The notes under the pieces were generated by a model. The model was not told where the DNA came from, made no database searches, and was given only the letters and a program-made list of their open reading frames with translations. Shown here piece by piece: positions 1 to 7,054 of a stretch of 64,000 nucleotides of DNA (its first letter is position 1; the number at the start of each line of letters is the position of its first letter). The stretch spans positions 372,001-436,000 of the forward strand of contig CAWICV010000001.1 in assembly GCA_963834705.1 (NCBI GenBank). Direction: 5' to 3'. The position numbers were made by a program, and so were the translations under genes. Source of the DNA: RYN-230 sp963834705 (lineage in GTDB: Bacteria; Actinomycetota; Actinomycetes; Streptosporangiales; Streptosporangiaceae).

Positions 1-102
1 GAGCAATTCGCCAACGTCCGAGGCGGTTAGCGGGATGAGCAGGTCGCCGTCGAGCCGCGCCGCGGTAGTGCCCTCAGGGGTCCGGATGGTGGCGAATCGC
101 AT
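1..102 (-). CDS. FAH-family hydrolase, N-terminal fragment (clipped by window edge)
   Basis: Only the first 34 codons are present, read leftwards from an ATG at 102, and the frame stays open to base 1. The translation begins MRFATIRTPEGTTAARLDGD, then LLIPLTASDVGELL. This layout (MRFATxRTPxGTxAAR, then a short strand with a hydrophobic pair and an ADVGELL-like helix) is typical of the N-terminal cap of fumarylacetoacetate hydrolase/2-hydroxyhepta-2,4-diene-1,7-dioate isomerase family proteins. These are metal-dependent enzymes of aromatic catabolism or oxaloacetate decarboxylation. The catalytic domain lies outside the window, so the family call is tentative and the substrate unknown. Confidence 0.55.
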   Translation of the reverse strand, partial: MRFATIRTPEGTTAARLDGDLLIPLTASDVGELL

Positions 103-157
103 GCGCTGACTGTAGCGATACCGCCCGGCCCGGACGGCGCGGGCCCACCGAGGTGAA

Positions 158-310
158 TCAGCGGCCCCGCCGGGTGAACACGTCGTTATACGTCGTGGCG
201 TACGCGTCGTTCGCAATGAACGGGGCCAGGCCGAGGGCTTGAGCAGTCTGGTGTCCACCAGGTGCGCCTTGCAGCGGGACCTCCCGGTAGTCCGCCGGCC
301 CGGCTGGCAT
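158..310 (-). CDS. Possible 50-aa small protein, unrecognised
   Basis: An ATG at 310 opens a 50-codon frame ending at 158, upstream of and on the same strand as the clipped FAH-family gene. I do not recognise the protein. Its C-terminal half is polar and aromatic (APFIANDAYATTYNDVF, then TRRGR), and in the last 27 codons nearly every third base is G or C, as expected for a real gene here. The first half has weaker codon bias. There is no Shine-Dalgarno sequence before 310, so it would be leaderless or start elsewhere. It diverges from the AMP nucleosidase start at 320 with only 9 bp between the start codons. It could be a small conserved peptide, a RiPP-like precursor or chance. Confidence 0.4.
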   Translation of the reverse strand: MPAGPADYREVPLQGAPGGHQTAQALGLAPFIANDAYATTYNDVFTRRGR

Positions 311-319
311 GATGACCAG

Positions 320-1513
320 ATGACGGTGTCGGCGGATTTCGCTGCCATCCCGGATGGCCAGGTGGCGGCCGAGATCGCCCAGTTGTGCGACGCGATGCAG
401 GCAGCAGCCAGCGCGGGCCGGTACCCGCTGCTCACCGTGGCCCGGCCGTGGTCGGCGCACAATCCGGTGCTGCAGGGGGAATTCGCCGCGCCGGCTGCGA
501 TCCGCTGGTACCTGGAACGCGAGCTGGCCCGGCTGGCCGCCCGCGGCGCCCGGATCTCGGTCAGCCCGGGCCGGGAGGCGCTGGACCTGCACGACCCGGG
601 GATCGGCCCGGCCGTCGACGAGACCCGCTGGGACCTGCGCCGCAAGAAGCTGTTCCTGTTCGCCCCGGAGCGGATGGCGCTGTCCATCGACCGGCTCGAG
701 CACTACACCGGGACACCGGCGGCGGCCTTCCAGCGGTACGTGCTGCTGACCAACTACGCGTGGCACGTCGAGGAATTCCGGGCCGCGCTGCCCGGCTGCA
801 CCGGCCCGGAAGGCGATGGCCGCCAGATGCCCGCCTGGCATTACCAGCTGCCTGACCAGGCCGGCCTGACGATGGTGAACATCGGGGTCGGGCCGTCGAA
901 CGCCAAGACCATCACCGATCACCTCGCCGTGCTCCGGCCGGACCTGATGCTGATGATCGGGCACTGCGCCGGGCTGCGCAACCACCAGGACATCGGCGAC
1001 CTGGTGCTGGCCACCGGCTACCTGCGCGACGACCACGTGCTGGATGAGATCCTGCCGCTCAGCGTGCCGGTGCTGGCCAACCACACGCTGAACACGCTGT
1101 TGCTGTCCGAGCTGACCGGCCGCGGCCTGCGCGGCCGGATGGGCACCGTGTTCACCACCGCGAACCGGAACTGGGAGCTGAACCTGGCCCTGGTGGCGGA
1201 CCGGCTCCGGGTGTCCCGGGCGCTGGCCGTGGACATGGAATCGGCGACGGTGGCCGCGAACGGGTTCCGGTACCGGATCCCGACCGCCACCCTGCTCGCG
1301 GTCAGCGACAGGCCGCTGCACGCCCGGCCCAAGCTGAGCGCGGACGCACAGAGCTTCTACACCGCCAGCCGCCGCCAGCATGTGCAGATCGCCATCTCGG
1401 TCGCCGACCGGGTCCGGCAGCTCTACCCGGGTGGGCTGCCCACCGCCGACCTGCGCTCCCCCGACGAGCCGTTGCTCGGCACGTCCGAGCCGGGCCCGGC
1501 GCCGCTCTCCTGA
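320..1513 (+). CDS. amn: AMP nucleosidase
   Basis: This 397-aa protein carries the AMP nucleosidase/nucleoside phosphorylase core. A glycine-rich segment GVGPSNAKTITDHL is followed by the conserved stretch around MIGHCAGLRNHQDIGDLVLA and, later, VDMESATVAANG, which contains the catalytic-type Met-Glu-Ser of the phosphorylase superfamily. The enzyme hydrolyses AMP to adenine and ribose 5-phosphate in the cytoplasm and controls adenylate pools. It is somewhat shorter than the E. coli enzyme. I chose the ATG at 320; an upstream in-frame TTG at 239 would add 27 residues that overlap the divergent small ORF and do not look like family sequence. No strong ribosome binding site is visible. Confidence 0.85.
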   Translation: MTVSADFAAIPDGQVAAEIAQLCDAMQAAASAGRYPLLTVARPWSAHNPVLQGEFAAPAAIRWYLERELARLAARGARISVSPGREALDLHDPGIGPAVDETRWDLRRKKLFLFAPERMALSIDRLEHYTGTPAAAFQRYVLLTNYAWHVEEFRAALPGCTGPEGDGRQMPAWHYQLPDQAGLTMVNIGVGPSNAKTITDHLAVLRPDLMLMIGHCAGLRNHQDIGDLVLATGYLRDDHVLDEILPLSVPVLANHTLNTLLLSELTGRGLRGRMGTVFTTANRNWELNLALVADRLRVSRALAVDMESATVAANGFRYRIPTATLLAVSDRPLHARPKLSADAQSFYTASRRQHVQIAISVADRVRQLYPGGLPTADLRSPDEPLLGTSEPGPAPLS

Positions 1514-1533
1514 CCCTCGCTGGACAGGCGACG

Positions 1534-1992
1534 TCAGGCGTAGTAGCGGTAGATGGCCTGGGCCACGCAGGCCGGCTTGGCCGCGCCGTCCAGCTCGACG
1601 GTGAAGTCCGCGGTGAGCTGGACCGCGCCGTTCCCGGCCGGCTCCACCGTGGCCACCCGCCCGGCCAGCCTGATCTTCGAGCCGACCGGGACGGGGGTGA
1701 TGAACCGGACCTTGTTCAGCCCGTAGTTGATGCCCATGCTGATGCCGGTCACCTCTAGCAGCTCGCCGAACAGCGGGATGAGCAGGGACAGGGTCAGGTA
1801 CCCGTGCGCGATCGTGCCGCCGAACGGCCCGGCCGCGGCGCGCGCCTGATCCACGTGGATCCACTGGTGGTCGTCCGTCGCGTCGGCGAACAGGTCCACC
1901 CGCTGCTGGGTGATCTCCAGCCAGCCGGTGTGCCCCAGGTCGGCACCGGCCAGTGCGGTGAGCTCGTCCAGTCCGTTGGCGGTGGTGGTCAT
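1534..1992 (-). CDS. MaoC-like (R)-hydratase domain protein
   Basis: A 152-aa single hot-dog-fold protein. The hydratase-2 motif is visible as FADATDDHQWIHVDQARA followed by GPFGGTIAHGYLTLSLL, giving the Asp and His catalytic pair of the MaoC/NodN group. Such proteins hydrate 2-enoyl-CoA esters or act as accessory dehydratases in fatty-acid-like metabolism. The ATG at 1992 overlaps the stop of the upstream amidohydrolase by 4 bp (ATGA), and GGAGGGA lies 8 bases before it, so the two genes are translationally coupled. That pairing suggests a CoA-linked or ring-cleavage catabolic step; the substrate cannot be read from sequence. Confidence 0.85.
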   Translation of the reverse strand: MTTTANGLDELTALAGADLGHTGWLEITQQRVDLFADATDDHQWIHVDQARAAAGPFGGTIAHGYLTLSLLIPLFGELLEVTGISMGINYGLNKVRFITPVPVGSKIRLAGRVATVEPAGNGAVQLTADFTVELDGAAKPACVAQAIYRYYA

Positions 1993-2918
1993 GCGGGATT
2001 CCCTCCGGTCGGGGCGAGGCCGAGAAGCCTGCTGGCGTTCAATTTAAGAATCTTGGGGACGACCTCGGGCTTGATGGGCAGCTTGGCGAAGTCGGCCAGC
2101 CACCGGTCCGGGGTCAGCATCGGGAAGTCGGAGCCGAACAGCACCTTGTCCTGCAGCAGCGAGTTGGCGTACTGCACCAGCTGCGGCGGGAAGTACTTCG
2201 GTGACCAGCCGGACAGGTCGATGTGTACCAGCGGCTTGTGCGTGGCCACGGCCAGCGCCTCGTCCTGCCATGGGAACGACGGATGGGCCAGGATGATGGG
2301 CAGGCCCGGGAAGTCGGCCGCCACGTCGTCCACGAACATCGGGTTCGAGTACTTGAGCCGGATGCCCCCGCCGCCCGCCGCGCCGGCCCCGATCCCGGTC
2401 TGCCCGGTGTGGAACACCGCTGGCACGCCGAGTTCCTCGATCACCTCGTACAGCGGGTAGGCCAGCCGGTCGTTGGGGTAGAACGCCTGCACGTTGGGGT
2501 GGAACTTGAAGCCGCGGACGCCGTACTCGGTGACCAGCCGCCGGGCCTGCCGGGCGCCGGCCCGGCCCCGGGCCGGGTCGATGGACGCGAACGGGATGAT
2601 CACATCCGGGTGGTCCGCGGCCGCCTGCGCGATCTCCTCGTTCGGCACCGGCGGCGTCCCGGTGGCGGCCTCGGCGTCCACGCTGAACACCACGCAGGCC
2701 AGCTGCCGGTCCCGGTAGTAGGCGGCGATCTCCGGCAGCGTGGGGCGGTGCGTGTCAGCGATCTTGAAGTAGGCGTCGGCCGCCTCGGCCAGCTCACCGG
2801 AGAGCGAGGCGCCGCCGGAGCTGGACACCTCGGCGTGCACGTGCACGTCGATGGCGGTCAGCGCGCCAATGTTCAGGGATCCAGTGTTCAGGGATCCAGT
2901 GTTCAGGGCTGCGGGCAC
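1989..2918 (-). CDS. Amidohydrolase family 2 (TIM-barrel metal hydrolase/decarboxylase)
   Basis: A 309-aa amidohydrolase_2 protein. The N-terminal metal-binding HxH is DVHVHAEV; GFKFHPNVQAFYP, VFHTGQTG, LAHPSFPWQ and FGSDFPMLTP supply the later His and Asp ligands in the usual order. The family includes ACMSD-like decarboxylases and lactone or amide hydrolases. The frame starts at a GTG (2918) with no obvious ribosome binding site, and residues 5-18 are encoded by three 15-bp tandem repeats (LNTGS, LNTGS, LNIGA), so the true N-terminus is uncertain; the HxH requires a start upstream of about 2850. It is coupled to the MaoC gene downstream. Confidence 0.82.
   Translation of the reverse strand: MPAALNTGSLNTGSLNIGALTAIDVHVHAEVSSSGGASLSGELAEAADAYFKIADTHRPTLPEIAAYYRDRQLACVVFSVDAEAATGTPPVPNEEIAQAAADHPDVIIPFASIDPARGRAGARQARRLVTEYGVRGFKFHPNVQAFYPNDRLAYPLYEVIEELGVPAVFHTGQTGIGAGAAGGGGIRLKYSNPMFVDDVAADFPGLPIILAHPSFPWQDEALAVATHKPLVHIDLSGWSPKYFPPQLVQYANSLLQDKVLFGSDFPMLTPDRWLADFAKLPIKPEVVPKILKLNASRLLGLAPTGGNPA
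2868..2912. repeat. 15-bp tandem repeat, 3 copies
   Basis: Three consecutive 15-bp units: AATGTTCAGGGATCC (2868-2882), AGTGTTCAGGGATCC (2883-2897) and AGTGTTCAGGGCTGC (2898-2912). They lie at the extreme 5' end of the amidohydrolase reading frame and encode repeated LNTGS. Units of 15 bp keep the frame if copy number changes. Confidence 0.9.
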
Positions 2919-2943
2919 AGCATGACAATAGGCGGAAACGGGT

Positions 2944-3318
2944 CTATTCGGGGTGGGCCGCGTCCAGTTCCGCGGCGCCGGCCGGGCTCTGGGGGGCCAG
3001 GCTGCGCAGCGCCAGCCGCCGTTCGCACCAGCGGCGCAGCTTCGGGTCGAGCGAGGCGCGCAGCAGCGGCCAGTCCTGGCGGAGCAGCCGCGCGTTGACG
3101 AACCGGGCCAGGTCGTTGCGGCGGCCCTGGGTCAGCACGATCCCGTACAGGCTGCGCCGGAGCCGGTCGTCGGTCACATCGAACTCGCGCATCCCCGGCC
3201 AGGCCAGGTGGCGGGGCAGCACGATGACACCCCGTTCCGGCCCGTGCAGGTCTTCCAGCCGGGCCGGCAGCCGCCCGGCCAGCCCTACCCGCCCGTGCAG
3301 TAGATCCGTGAAGAACAT
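2944..3318 (-). CDS. Conserved actinobacterial protein of unknown function
   Basis: A 124-aa soluble protein starting MFFTDLLHGRVGLAGRLPAR. I do not recognise a named domain. It has a proline/tryptophan segment (VLPRHLAWPGMREFDVTD) followed by a helical arginine-rich half (LRRSLYGIVLTQGRRNDLAR, then FVNARLLRQDWPLLRASL), resembling hypothetical proteins of similar size in other actinomycetes. The ATG at 3318 is preferred over an upstream in-frame start at 3375, which would read through a low-complexity C-rich stretch. It stands alone, tail to the amidohydrolase start, and diverges from the membrane protein gene at 3483. Confidence 0.6.
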   Translation of the reverse strand: MFFTDLLHGRVGLAGRLPARLEDLHGPERGVIVLPRHLAWPGMREFDVTDDRLRRSLYGIVLTQGRRNDLARFVNARLLRQDWPLLRASLDPKLRRWCERRLALRSLAPQSPAGAAELDAAHPE

Positions 3319-3374
3319 GCCACGATTATCACTGAGCAGCCCGAATGCCCCCGCATTGACTCGCTGTAATCCCA

Positions 3375-3385
3375 CCCCCCCCCCC
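3375..3385. repeat. Homopolymer run of 11 C within a C-rich tract
   Basis: Eleven consecutive C residues lie in the divergent intergenic region between the hypothetical gene (start 3318) and the membrane protein gene (start 3483). They are followed by about 50 bp of almost pure C/G/T pyrimidine-rich sequence. Such tracts are prone to slippage in length. Confidence 0.85.
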
Positions 3386-3482
3386 GTCCCCCGCCCCGGC
3401 CCCCTCCGCGGCCCCCTCCCGCCCTTCCCGCTTCCCTGACTGGGCGGGAACGGGGCTCCCGGTGCGGACTACACTTTCTGCC

Positions 3483-3935
3483 ATGTCCGGCGATCCCCCG
3501 GTCCCGAGTCCGGCGACGAGCTGGCGTTTCCTGATCAAGCCGCGGTGGCTTGGCTGGCACGCGCTGATGGTCGGATCCGTGCTCGGCATGTTGGCCCTGG
3601 GCAACTGGCAGCTGCACCGCGCCGAGTCGGGCAACGCACTGAGCTGGGCGTATACGTTCGAATGGCCGATCTTCGCCGGCTTCGCGATCGTCTTCTGGGC
3701 CAAGACGATCCGGGACGAGTTCCACCCGCCGGTGCCCAAAGGCACCCCGGCCGAGCACGTCGTGCTGCCCGCTGGGGCGCCTGGGCAGCCGGCCGGTGCG
3801 GCCGCGCTGCCGGCAGCTGGCGAGCCCGGCGACGAGCCGACGGAAGAGGACGAGGAACTGGCCGCCTACAACGCATACCTGGCCCGGCTGACCAGCGAGG
3901 CCAAGGGCCACGGCCGGTGGCACGGGTTCCGCTGA
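3483..3935 (+). CDS. Two-helix membrane protein, unknown function
   Basis: A 150-aa protein starting MSGDPPVPSPATSWRFLIKP. Two hydrophobic segments are visible: about residues 23-42 (WLGWHALMVGSVLGMLALGN) and about 55-72 (WAYTFEWPIFAGFAIVFWAK), followed by a proline/alanine-rich acidic cytoplasmic tail (EEDEELAAYNAYL). This W-rich two-helix layout is common in actinobacterial proteins encoded next to DUF3817 membrane proteins, as here. I chose the ATG at 3483; the in-frame GTG/ATG starts upstream add only MRTTLSA. The function is not known. Confidence 0.7.
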   Translation: MSGDPPVPSPATSWRFLIKPRWLGWHALMVGSVLGMLALGNWQLHRAESGNALSWAYTFEWPIFAGFAIVFWAKTIRDEFHPPVPKGTPAEHVVLPAGAPGQPAGAAALPAAGEPGDEPTEEDEELAAYNAYLARLTSEAKGHGRWHGFR

Positions 3936-3952
3936 GGTCCGCTGTCAAGCCA

Positions 3953-4002
3953 GCCGCAAACCACACTGAGCCGCAACCACACTGAGCCGCAAACCACACT
4001 GA
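3953..4002. repeat. 16-17-bp tandem repeat, 3 copies
   Basis: GCCGCAAACCACACTGA is repeated at 3953-3969, 3970-3985 (one A shorter) and 3986-4002. It fills the gap between the two membrane-protein genes and ends directly at the GGAGG ribosome binding site (4003-4007) of the DUF3817 gene. Confidence 0.9.
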
Positions 4003-4015
4003 GGAGGCAAGACCG

Positions 4016-4375
4016 GTGCGCGCAGCCGTGCTCCGCTACCGGGTGATGGCCTACATCACCGGCGTGGTGCTGATCATCCTGTGCTTCGTCGGCATCCCGC
4101 TCCAGGTGATCGGCAACAACACCGTCGTGGTCAACGACGTGGGCACCCTGCACGGGATCCTGTACATCATCTACATCATCGCCGCCTACCTGCTGACCCG
4201 GAAGCTGCGGCTGGCCATCGGCCCGACCGTGCTGGTCCTGCTGGCCGGCACGATCCCGGTGCTCACCTTCGTGGTCGAGCGCTGGCTCAGCCACAAGTAC
4301 ATCGACCCGGCGCTGGCCGCGGCGGCCCAGCCGGCCTCACCCGGCCCGGTCAGCACGCCTCCGCCGCCCCGGTAG
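4016..4375 (+). CDS. DUF3817 integral membrane protein
   Basis: A 119-aa protein with three hydrophobic segments: VMAYITGVVLIILCFVGIPL near the N-terminus, LHGILYIIYIIAAYLLTRKL, and IGPTVLVLLAGTIPVLTFVV. It ends in VERWLSHKY and a proline-rich tail. The order (YRVMAYITG, GTLHG, YLLTRKLR, GTIPVLTFVVER) is the DUF3817 signature of small actinobacterial membrane proteins. It starts at a GTG with GGAGG 8 bases upstream and follows the two-helix membrane gene across a short tandem repeat, so the two are probably cotranscribed. The biochemical role is unknown. Confidence 0.82.
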   Translation: MRAAVLRYRVMAYITGVVLIILCFVGIPLQVIGNNTVVVNDVGTLHGILYIIYIIAAYLLTRKLRLAIGPTVLVLLAGTIPVLTFVVERWLSHKYIDPALAAAAQPASPGPVSTPPPPR

Positions 4376-4390
4376 GCCCTCGGTAGCAGA

Positions 4391-4987
4391 GTGGGACAGC
4401 ATTACTTCACCGAAGAACCGGCCGCCGCGCACCGGCCGGGCCTGGTCCAGGTGGTGCTCGGCGACCGGCACTTCGAGTGCGCCACCGATGCCGGCGTGTT
4501 CTCCGCCAGCCGGCTCGACCCGGGCACCCGGGTGCTGCTGGACACCGTGCCACCCCCGCCCCCCGCTGGCCAGCTGCTCGACCTGGGCACCGGGTACGGC
4601 CCGATCGCGCTGGCGATGGCGGCCCGCGCGCCGGGCGCCACGGTGTGGGCGGTGGACGTGAACACCCGCGCGCTGGAGTTGTGCGCGGCCAACGCGGCCC
4701 GGGCCGGCCTGGGCAACGTGCGCTGCGTGCCGCCGGACGATCCCGGGCTGCCCGCCGGGTTCGCCGGCATCTGGTCGAACCCGCCCATCCGGATCGGCAA
4801 GGACGCGCTGCACGGCCTGCTGGCCCGCTGGCTCGGCCGGCTCGACCCGGATGGCCGCGCCTACCTGGTGGTGCAGCGCAACCTGGGCGCCGACTCGCTG
4901 CACCGCTGGCTCGGTGAGCAGGGCTGGCCGGCGGCGCGGATCGCGTCCCGGGCCGGCTACCGGGTGCTGGAGGTGACGGCCCGATGA
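4391..4987 (+). CDS. Class I SAM methyltransferase, RsmC/MTS family
   Basis: A 198-aa protein with a 'methyltransferase small' domain. The SAM motif LLDLGTGYGPIALAMA is at about residues 65-80, an acidic VWAVDVNTRALEL loop follows, and the catalytic NPPI tetrapeptide is in WSNPPIRIGKDALH. An N-(D)PP(Y/F/I) tetrapeptide marks N-methylation of guanine or adenine, and the closest known role is 16S rRNA G1207 N2-methylation by RsmC; this protein has only the catalytic half. It starts at a GTG (4391) 16 bp after the DUF3817 gene and overlaps the next methyltransferase by 4 bp, implying one rRNA-modification operon. Confidence 0.85.
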   Translation: MGQHYFTEEPAAAHRPGLVQVVLGDRHFECATDAGVFSASRLDPGTRVLLDTVPPPPPAGQLLDLGTGYGPIALAMAARAPGATVWAVDVNTRALELCAANAARAGLGNVRCVPPDDPGLPAGFAGIWSNPPIRIGKDALHGLLARWLGRLDPDGRAYLVVQRNLGADSLHRWLGEQGWPAARIASRAGYRVLEVTAR

Positions 4988-5550
4988 CCACCCCGGACCC
5001 TGCCCCCAACCCAGCGCCGCCGGCGCGCAAGCAGCTGCGGCCGACCGACGTCAAGCGGCTGAACCGGTCCTGGCGGCGGGCCACCGGAGGCCGGCTGGCC
5101 GTGCTGCTGGACTCGGTGACCCAGCCCTACAACGTGGGCATGATCGTCCGCTCGGCGGCCGCGTTCGGGGCCGAGCACATCTGGCTGTGCGGCAACTCCG
5201 CGCCGCTGGACCACCCGTCGGCGGGCAAGACCGCGCTCGGCACCCAGCGGCTGCTCAGCTGGGAACGCGAACCGGACCCGGTGGCGGCGGCCAAGGCGGC
5301 CAGCCAGGGCGGCCTGCGGGTGGTCGCGATCGAGCTGGCCGCAGGGGCCGACCCGCTGCACGAGGCCCCGCTGGCCGGCGATGTCTGCCTGGCCCTGGGC
5401 AACGAGGATCACGGCTGCTCGCCCGCCCTGCTGGCGGTGGCCGACAGCGTCGCCTACATCCCGCTGATCGGCCGGGTCGGGTCACTCAACGTAGCCGCGG
5501 CGGCCGCCATCGCCCTGGCCGAGGCCCGCCGCCGCGAGTGGTCGGCCTGA
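4984..5550 (+). CDS. SpoU-family (SPOUT) tRNA/rRNA 2'-O-methyltransferase
   Basis: A 188-aa SPOUT methyltransferase. The three SpoU motifs are present in order: VTQPYNVGMIVRSAAAFGA (N-G-x-I-x-R type), LALGNEDHGCS (motif 2, G-x-E) and YIPLIGRVGSLNVAAAAAIA (the SAM-binding knot, usually IPMxGxxxSLNVxxxxxI). It transfers a methyl group to a ribose 2'-OH of tRNA or rRNA. The N-terminal extension (residues 1-30) is proline-rich. The ATG at 4984 overlaps the preceding methyltransferase stop (ATGA), so the two are coupled. The exact RNA target is not determined. Confidence 0.88.
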   Translation: MTTPDPAPNPAPPARKQLRPTDVKRLNRSWRRATGGRLAVLLDSVTQPYNVGMIVRSAAAFGAEHIWLCGNSAPLDHPSAGKTALGTQRLLSWEREPDPVAAAKAASQGGLRVVAIELAAGADPLHEAPLAGDVCLALGNEDHGCSPALLAVADSVAYIPLIGRVGSLNVAAAAAIALAEARRREWSA

Positions 5551-5645
5551 CGCTTCACCCCGGAGGCCTGGCCGCTACGCGTGTTTCGGCGCTGCGCCCG
5601 CCTCCGTTCACAGACTGCTCCCGCAGGTAGCGCATACTCGCATAC

Positions 5646-6530
5646 ATGCCGACCGCGTTCCTTGACCACCCCAGGCCGATGGCGTTCGCGCACCGCGGCG
5701 GGGCCGCGCACGCGCCGGAGAACTCGTGGCGGGCGTTCGAGCACGCGCTCGGGCTGGGCTACTGGTACCTGGAGACCGATCTGCAGGCCACCGCGGACGG
5801 CGTGCTGATCGCGTTCCACGACCGGACGCTGAACCGGGTGACCGACCGCGGCGGGCGGGTCGCCCGGCTGCCTTACCGCACCGTGGCCGAGGCCCGGATC
5901 GCCGGTACCGAGCCGATCCCGCGGCTGGACGACCTGCTGGCCGCGTGGCCGGACGTGCGGTTCAACATCGACCTGAAGGACGCCCCGGCGATCGAGCCGC
6001 TGGCCGACGTGCTGCGCCGCACCGGATCATGGGACCGGGTGTGCGTGACCTCGTTCTCGGCCAGCCGGCTGCGCACCGTGCGGCGAGTGCTGGACCGGCC
6101 GGTGTGCATGGCCGCCTCGCCGTTCGGCATCTCGATGGTCCGGTTCGGCGGCCCGCGCGGGCCCAGGGATCAGAGCGGGCCGGCCCAGCGCGGCCCGGCT
6201 CAGGCCCGCCGGGGCCCGGGCGGTCCACCCCCCGCCCGCCTCCCCTGCCCCCCTCGCCCTGCCCCCCTCATTGGCCCCCACCTGGCCCTGGCCGAGCGGA
6301 TGGCCCGGGCCGGGGTGCGCTGCGCCCAGGTGCCGGCCCCGGTGGCCACCCCGGCGTTCGTCGACCGGGCGCACGCGCTGGGGCTGCAGGTGCACGCCTG
6401 GACGGTCAACTCACCGGCCGTCATGGGCAGGCTGCTGGACGTCGGCGTGGACGGGATCATGACCGACAAGACCGTCGCGCTGCGTGACATCCTCATCAGC
6501 CGCGGCCAGTGGCATCCCAGGCCCTGTTAG
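5646..6530 (+). CDS. Glycerophosphodiester phosphodiesterase with low-complexity insertion
   Basis: A 294-aa GDPD enzyme. The catalytic HRGGAAHAPENS motif is near residue 17, the Glu-Asp pair is in YWYLETDLQATADG, the second His in LIAFHDRTLNRVT, and HAWTVNSPAVMGRLLDVGVDGIMTD closes the barrel. It cleaves glycerophosphodiesters to glycerol 3-phosphate and an alcohol; without a signal peptide it is probably cytoplasmic. Residues about 168-215 (encoded near 6148-6290) are an Arg/Pro/Gly-rich stretch (including QRGPAQARRGPGG) that replaces the usual short loop and helix. Because the frame is intact and the C-terminal half is conserved, I regard this as an in-frame expansion rather than a broken gene. 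Confidence 0.85.
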   Translation: MPTAFLDHPRPMAFAHRGGAAHAPENSWRAFEHALGLGYWYLETDLQATADGVLIAFHDRTLNRVTDRGGRVARLPYRTVAEARIAGTEPIPRLDDLLAAWPDVRFNIDLKDAPAIEPLADVLRRTGSWDRVCVTSFSASRLRTVRRVLDRPVCMAASPFGISMVRFGGPRGPRDQSGPAQRGPAQARRGPGGPPPARLPCPPRPAPLIGPHLALAERMARAGVRCAQVPAPVATPAFVDRAHALGLQVHAWTVNSPAVMGRLLDVGVDGIMTDKTVALRDILISRGQWHPRPC

Positions 6531-6559
6531 CACAGGGTGGGTTGGATTTGGGCACAGCG

Positions 6560-6585
6560 GGAATCTTGACCGGGTACTCGGCGTT
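6560..6585 (+). promoter_or_regulatory. SigR-type promoter for rbpA
   Basis: GGAAT at 6560-6564 and GTT at 6583-6585 are separated by exactly 18 bases. This matches the GGAAT-N18-GTT consensus of the thiol-oxidative-stress sigma factor SigR (SigH in mycobacteria). It lies 40 bp before the rbpA start, and rbpA is a known SigR-regulon member in Streptomyces coelicolor. Confidence 0.75.
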
Positions 6586-6625
6586 AATCAAGAAAGCTGG
6601 CAGAGCGCCTGGGAGGCAGCGACTA

Positions 6626-7000
6626 ATGGCCGAACGCGCACTTCGCGGGACCCGGCTCGGGGCAACGAGCTACGAGAACGACCGTAACACCGATCTGGCA
6701 CCTCGCCAGGAGATCGCTTTCGACTGCCCCAAGGGTCACCACTTTACCGTCCCGTTCGCGGCGGAGGCGGAAGTTCCGGCTACCTGGGAGTGCCGGGTGT
6801 GCGGGGTGACCGCGTTCACGAGCACCGGCGACCTGAGCACGCCGCGTAAGGCCAAGCCACCGCGCAGCCACTGGGACATGCTCCGCGAGCGCCGGTCCAT
6901 CGCCGACCTGGAGGAAGTGCTGGCCGAGCGGCTCGCGCTGATCCGCAGCCAGCGCGGCGAGGACACCCCGGCCAAAGCCAGGCAGCGGAAGAGCGCCTAG
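6626..7000 (+). CDS. rbpA: RNA polymerase-binding protein RbpA
   Basis: A 124-aa protein starting MAERALRGTRLGATSYENDR, the sigma-interacting N-terminal tail of RbpA. The central domain has the zinc-site-type cysteines (FDCPKGHHFTVPF and TWECRVCGVTAF), and the C-terminal sigma-binding helix is HWDMLRERRSIADLEEVLAE. RbpA binds the RNA polymerase core and the housekeeping sigma factor and stabilises open complexes; it is restricted to actinobacteria. GGGAGG at 6611-6616 sets the start at 6626 rather than the in-frame ATG at 6509. A SigR-type promoter precedes it and a hairpin follows. Its convergent neighbour, a polyprenol-phosphate mannosyltransferase, matches the usual actinomycete neighbourhood. 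Confidence 0.95.
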   Translation: MAERALRGTRLGATSYENDRNTDLAPRQEIAFDCPKGHHFTVPFAAEAEVPATWECRVCGVTAFTSTGDLSTPRKAKPPRSHWDMLRERRSIADLEEVLAERLALIRSQRGEDTPAKARQRKSA

Positions 7001-7021
7001 CCAGCCAACAGGGCTTTACCG

Positions 7022-7054
7022 AGCGCCCGGACGAGCGTCAGCTCGCCGGGCGCT
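7022..7054. terminator. Hairpin terminator between rbpA and the convergent mannosyltransferase gene
   Basis: AGCGCCCGG (7022-7030) pairs perfectly with CCGGGCGCT (7046-7054), and an inner CGAG/CTCG adds four more pairs. The hairpin overlaps the 3' end of the convergent gene, so it could terminate both transcripts. There is no long T-run, as is common in GC-rich actinomycetes. Confidence 0.6.
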
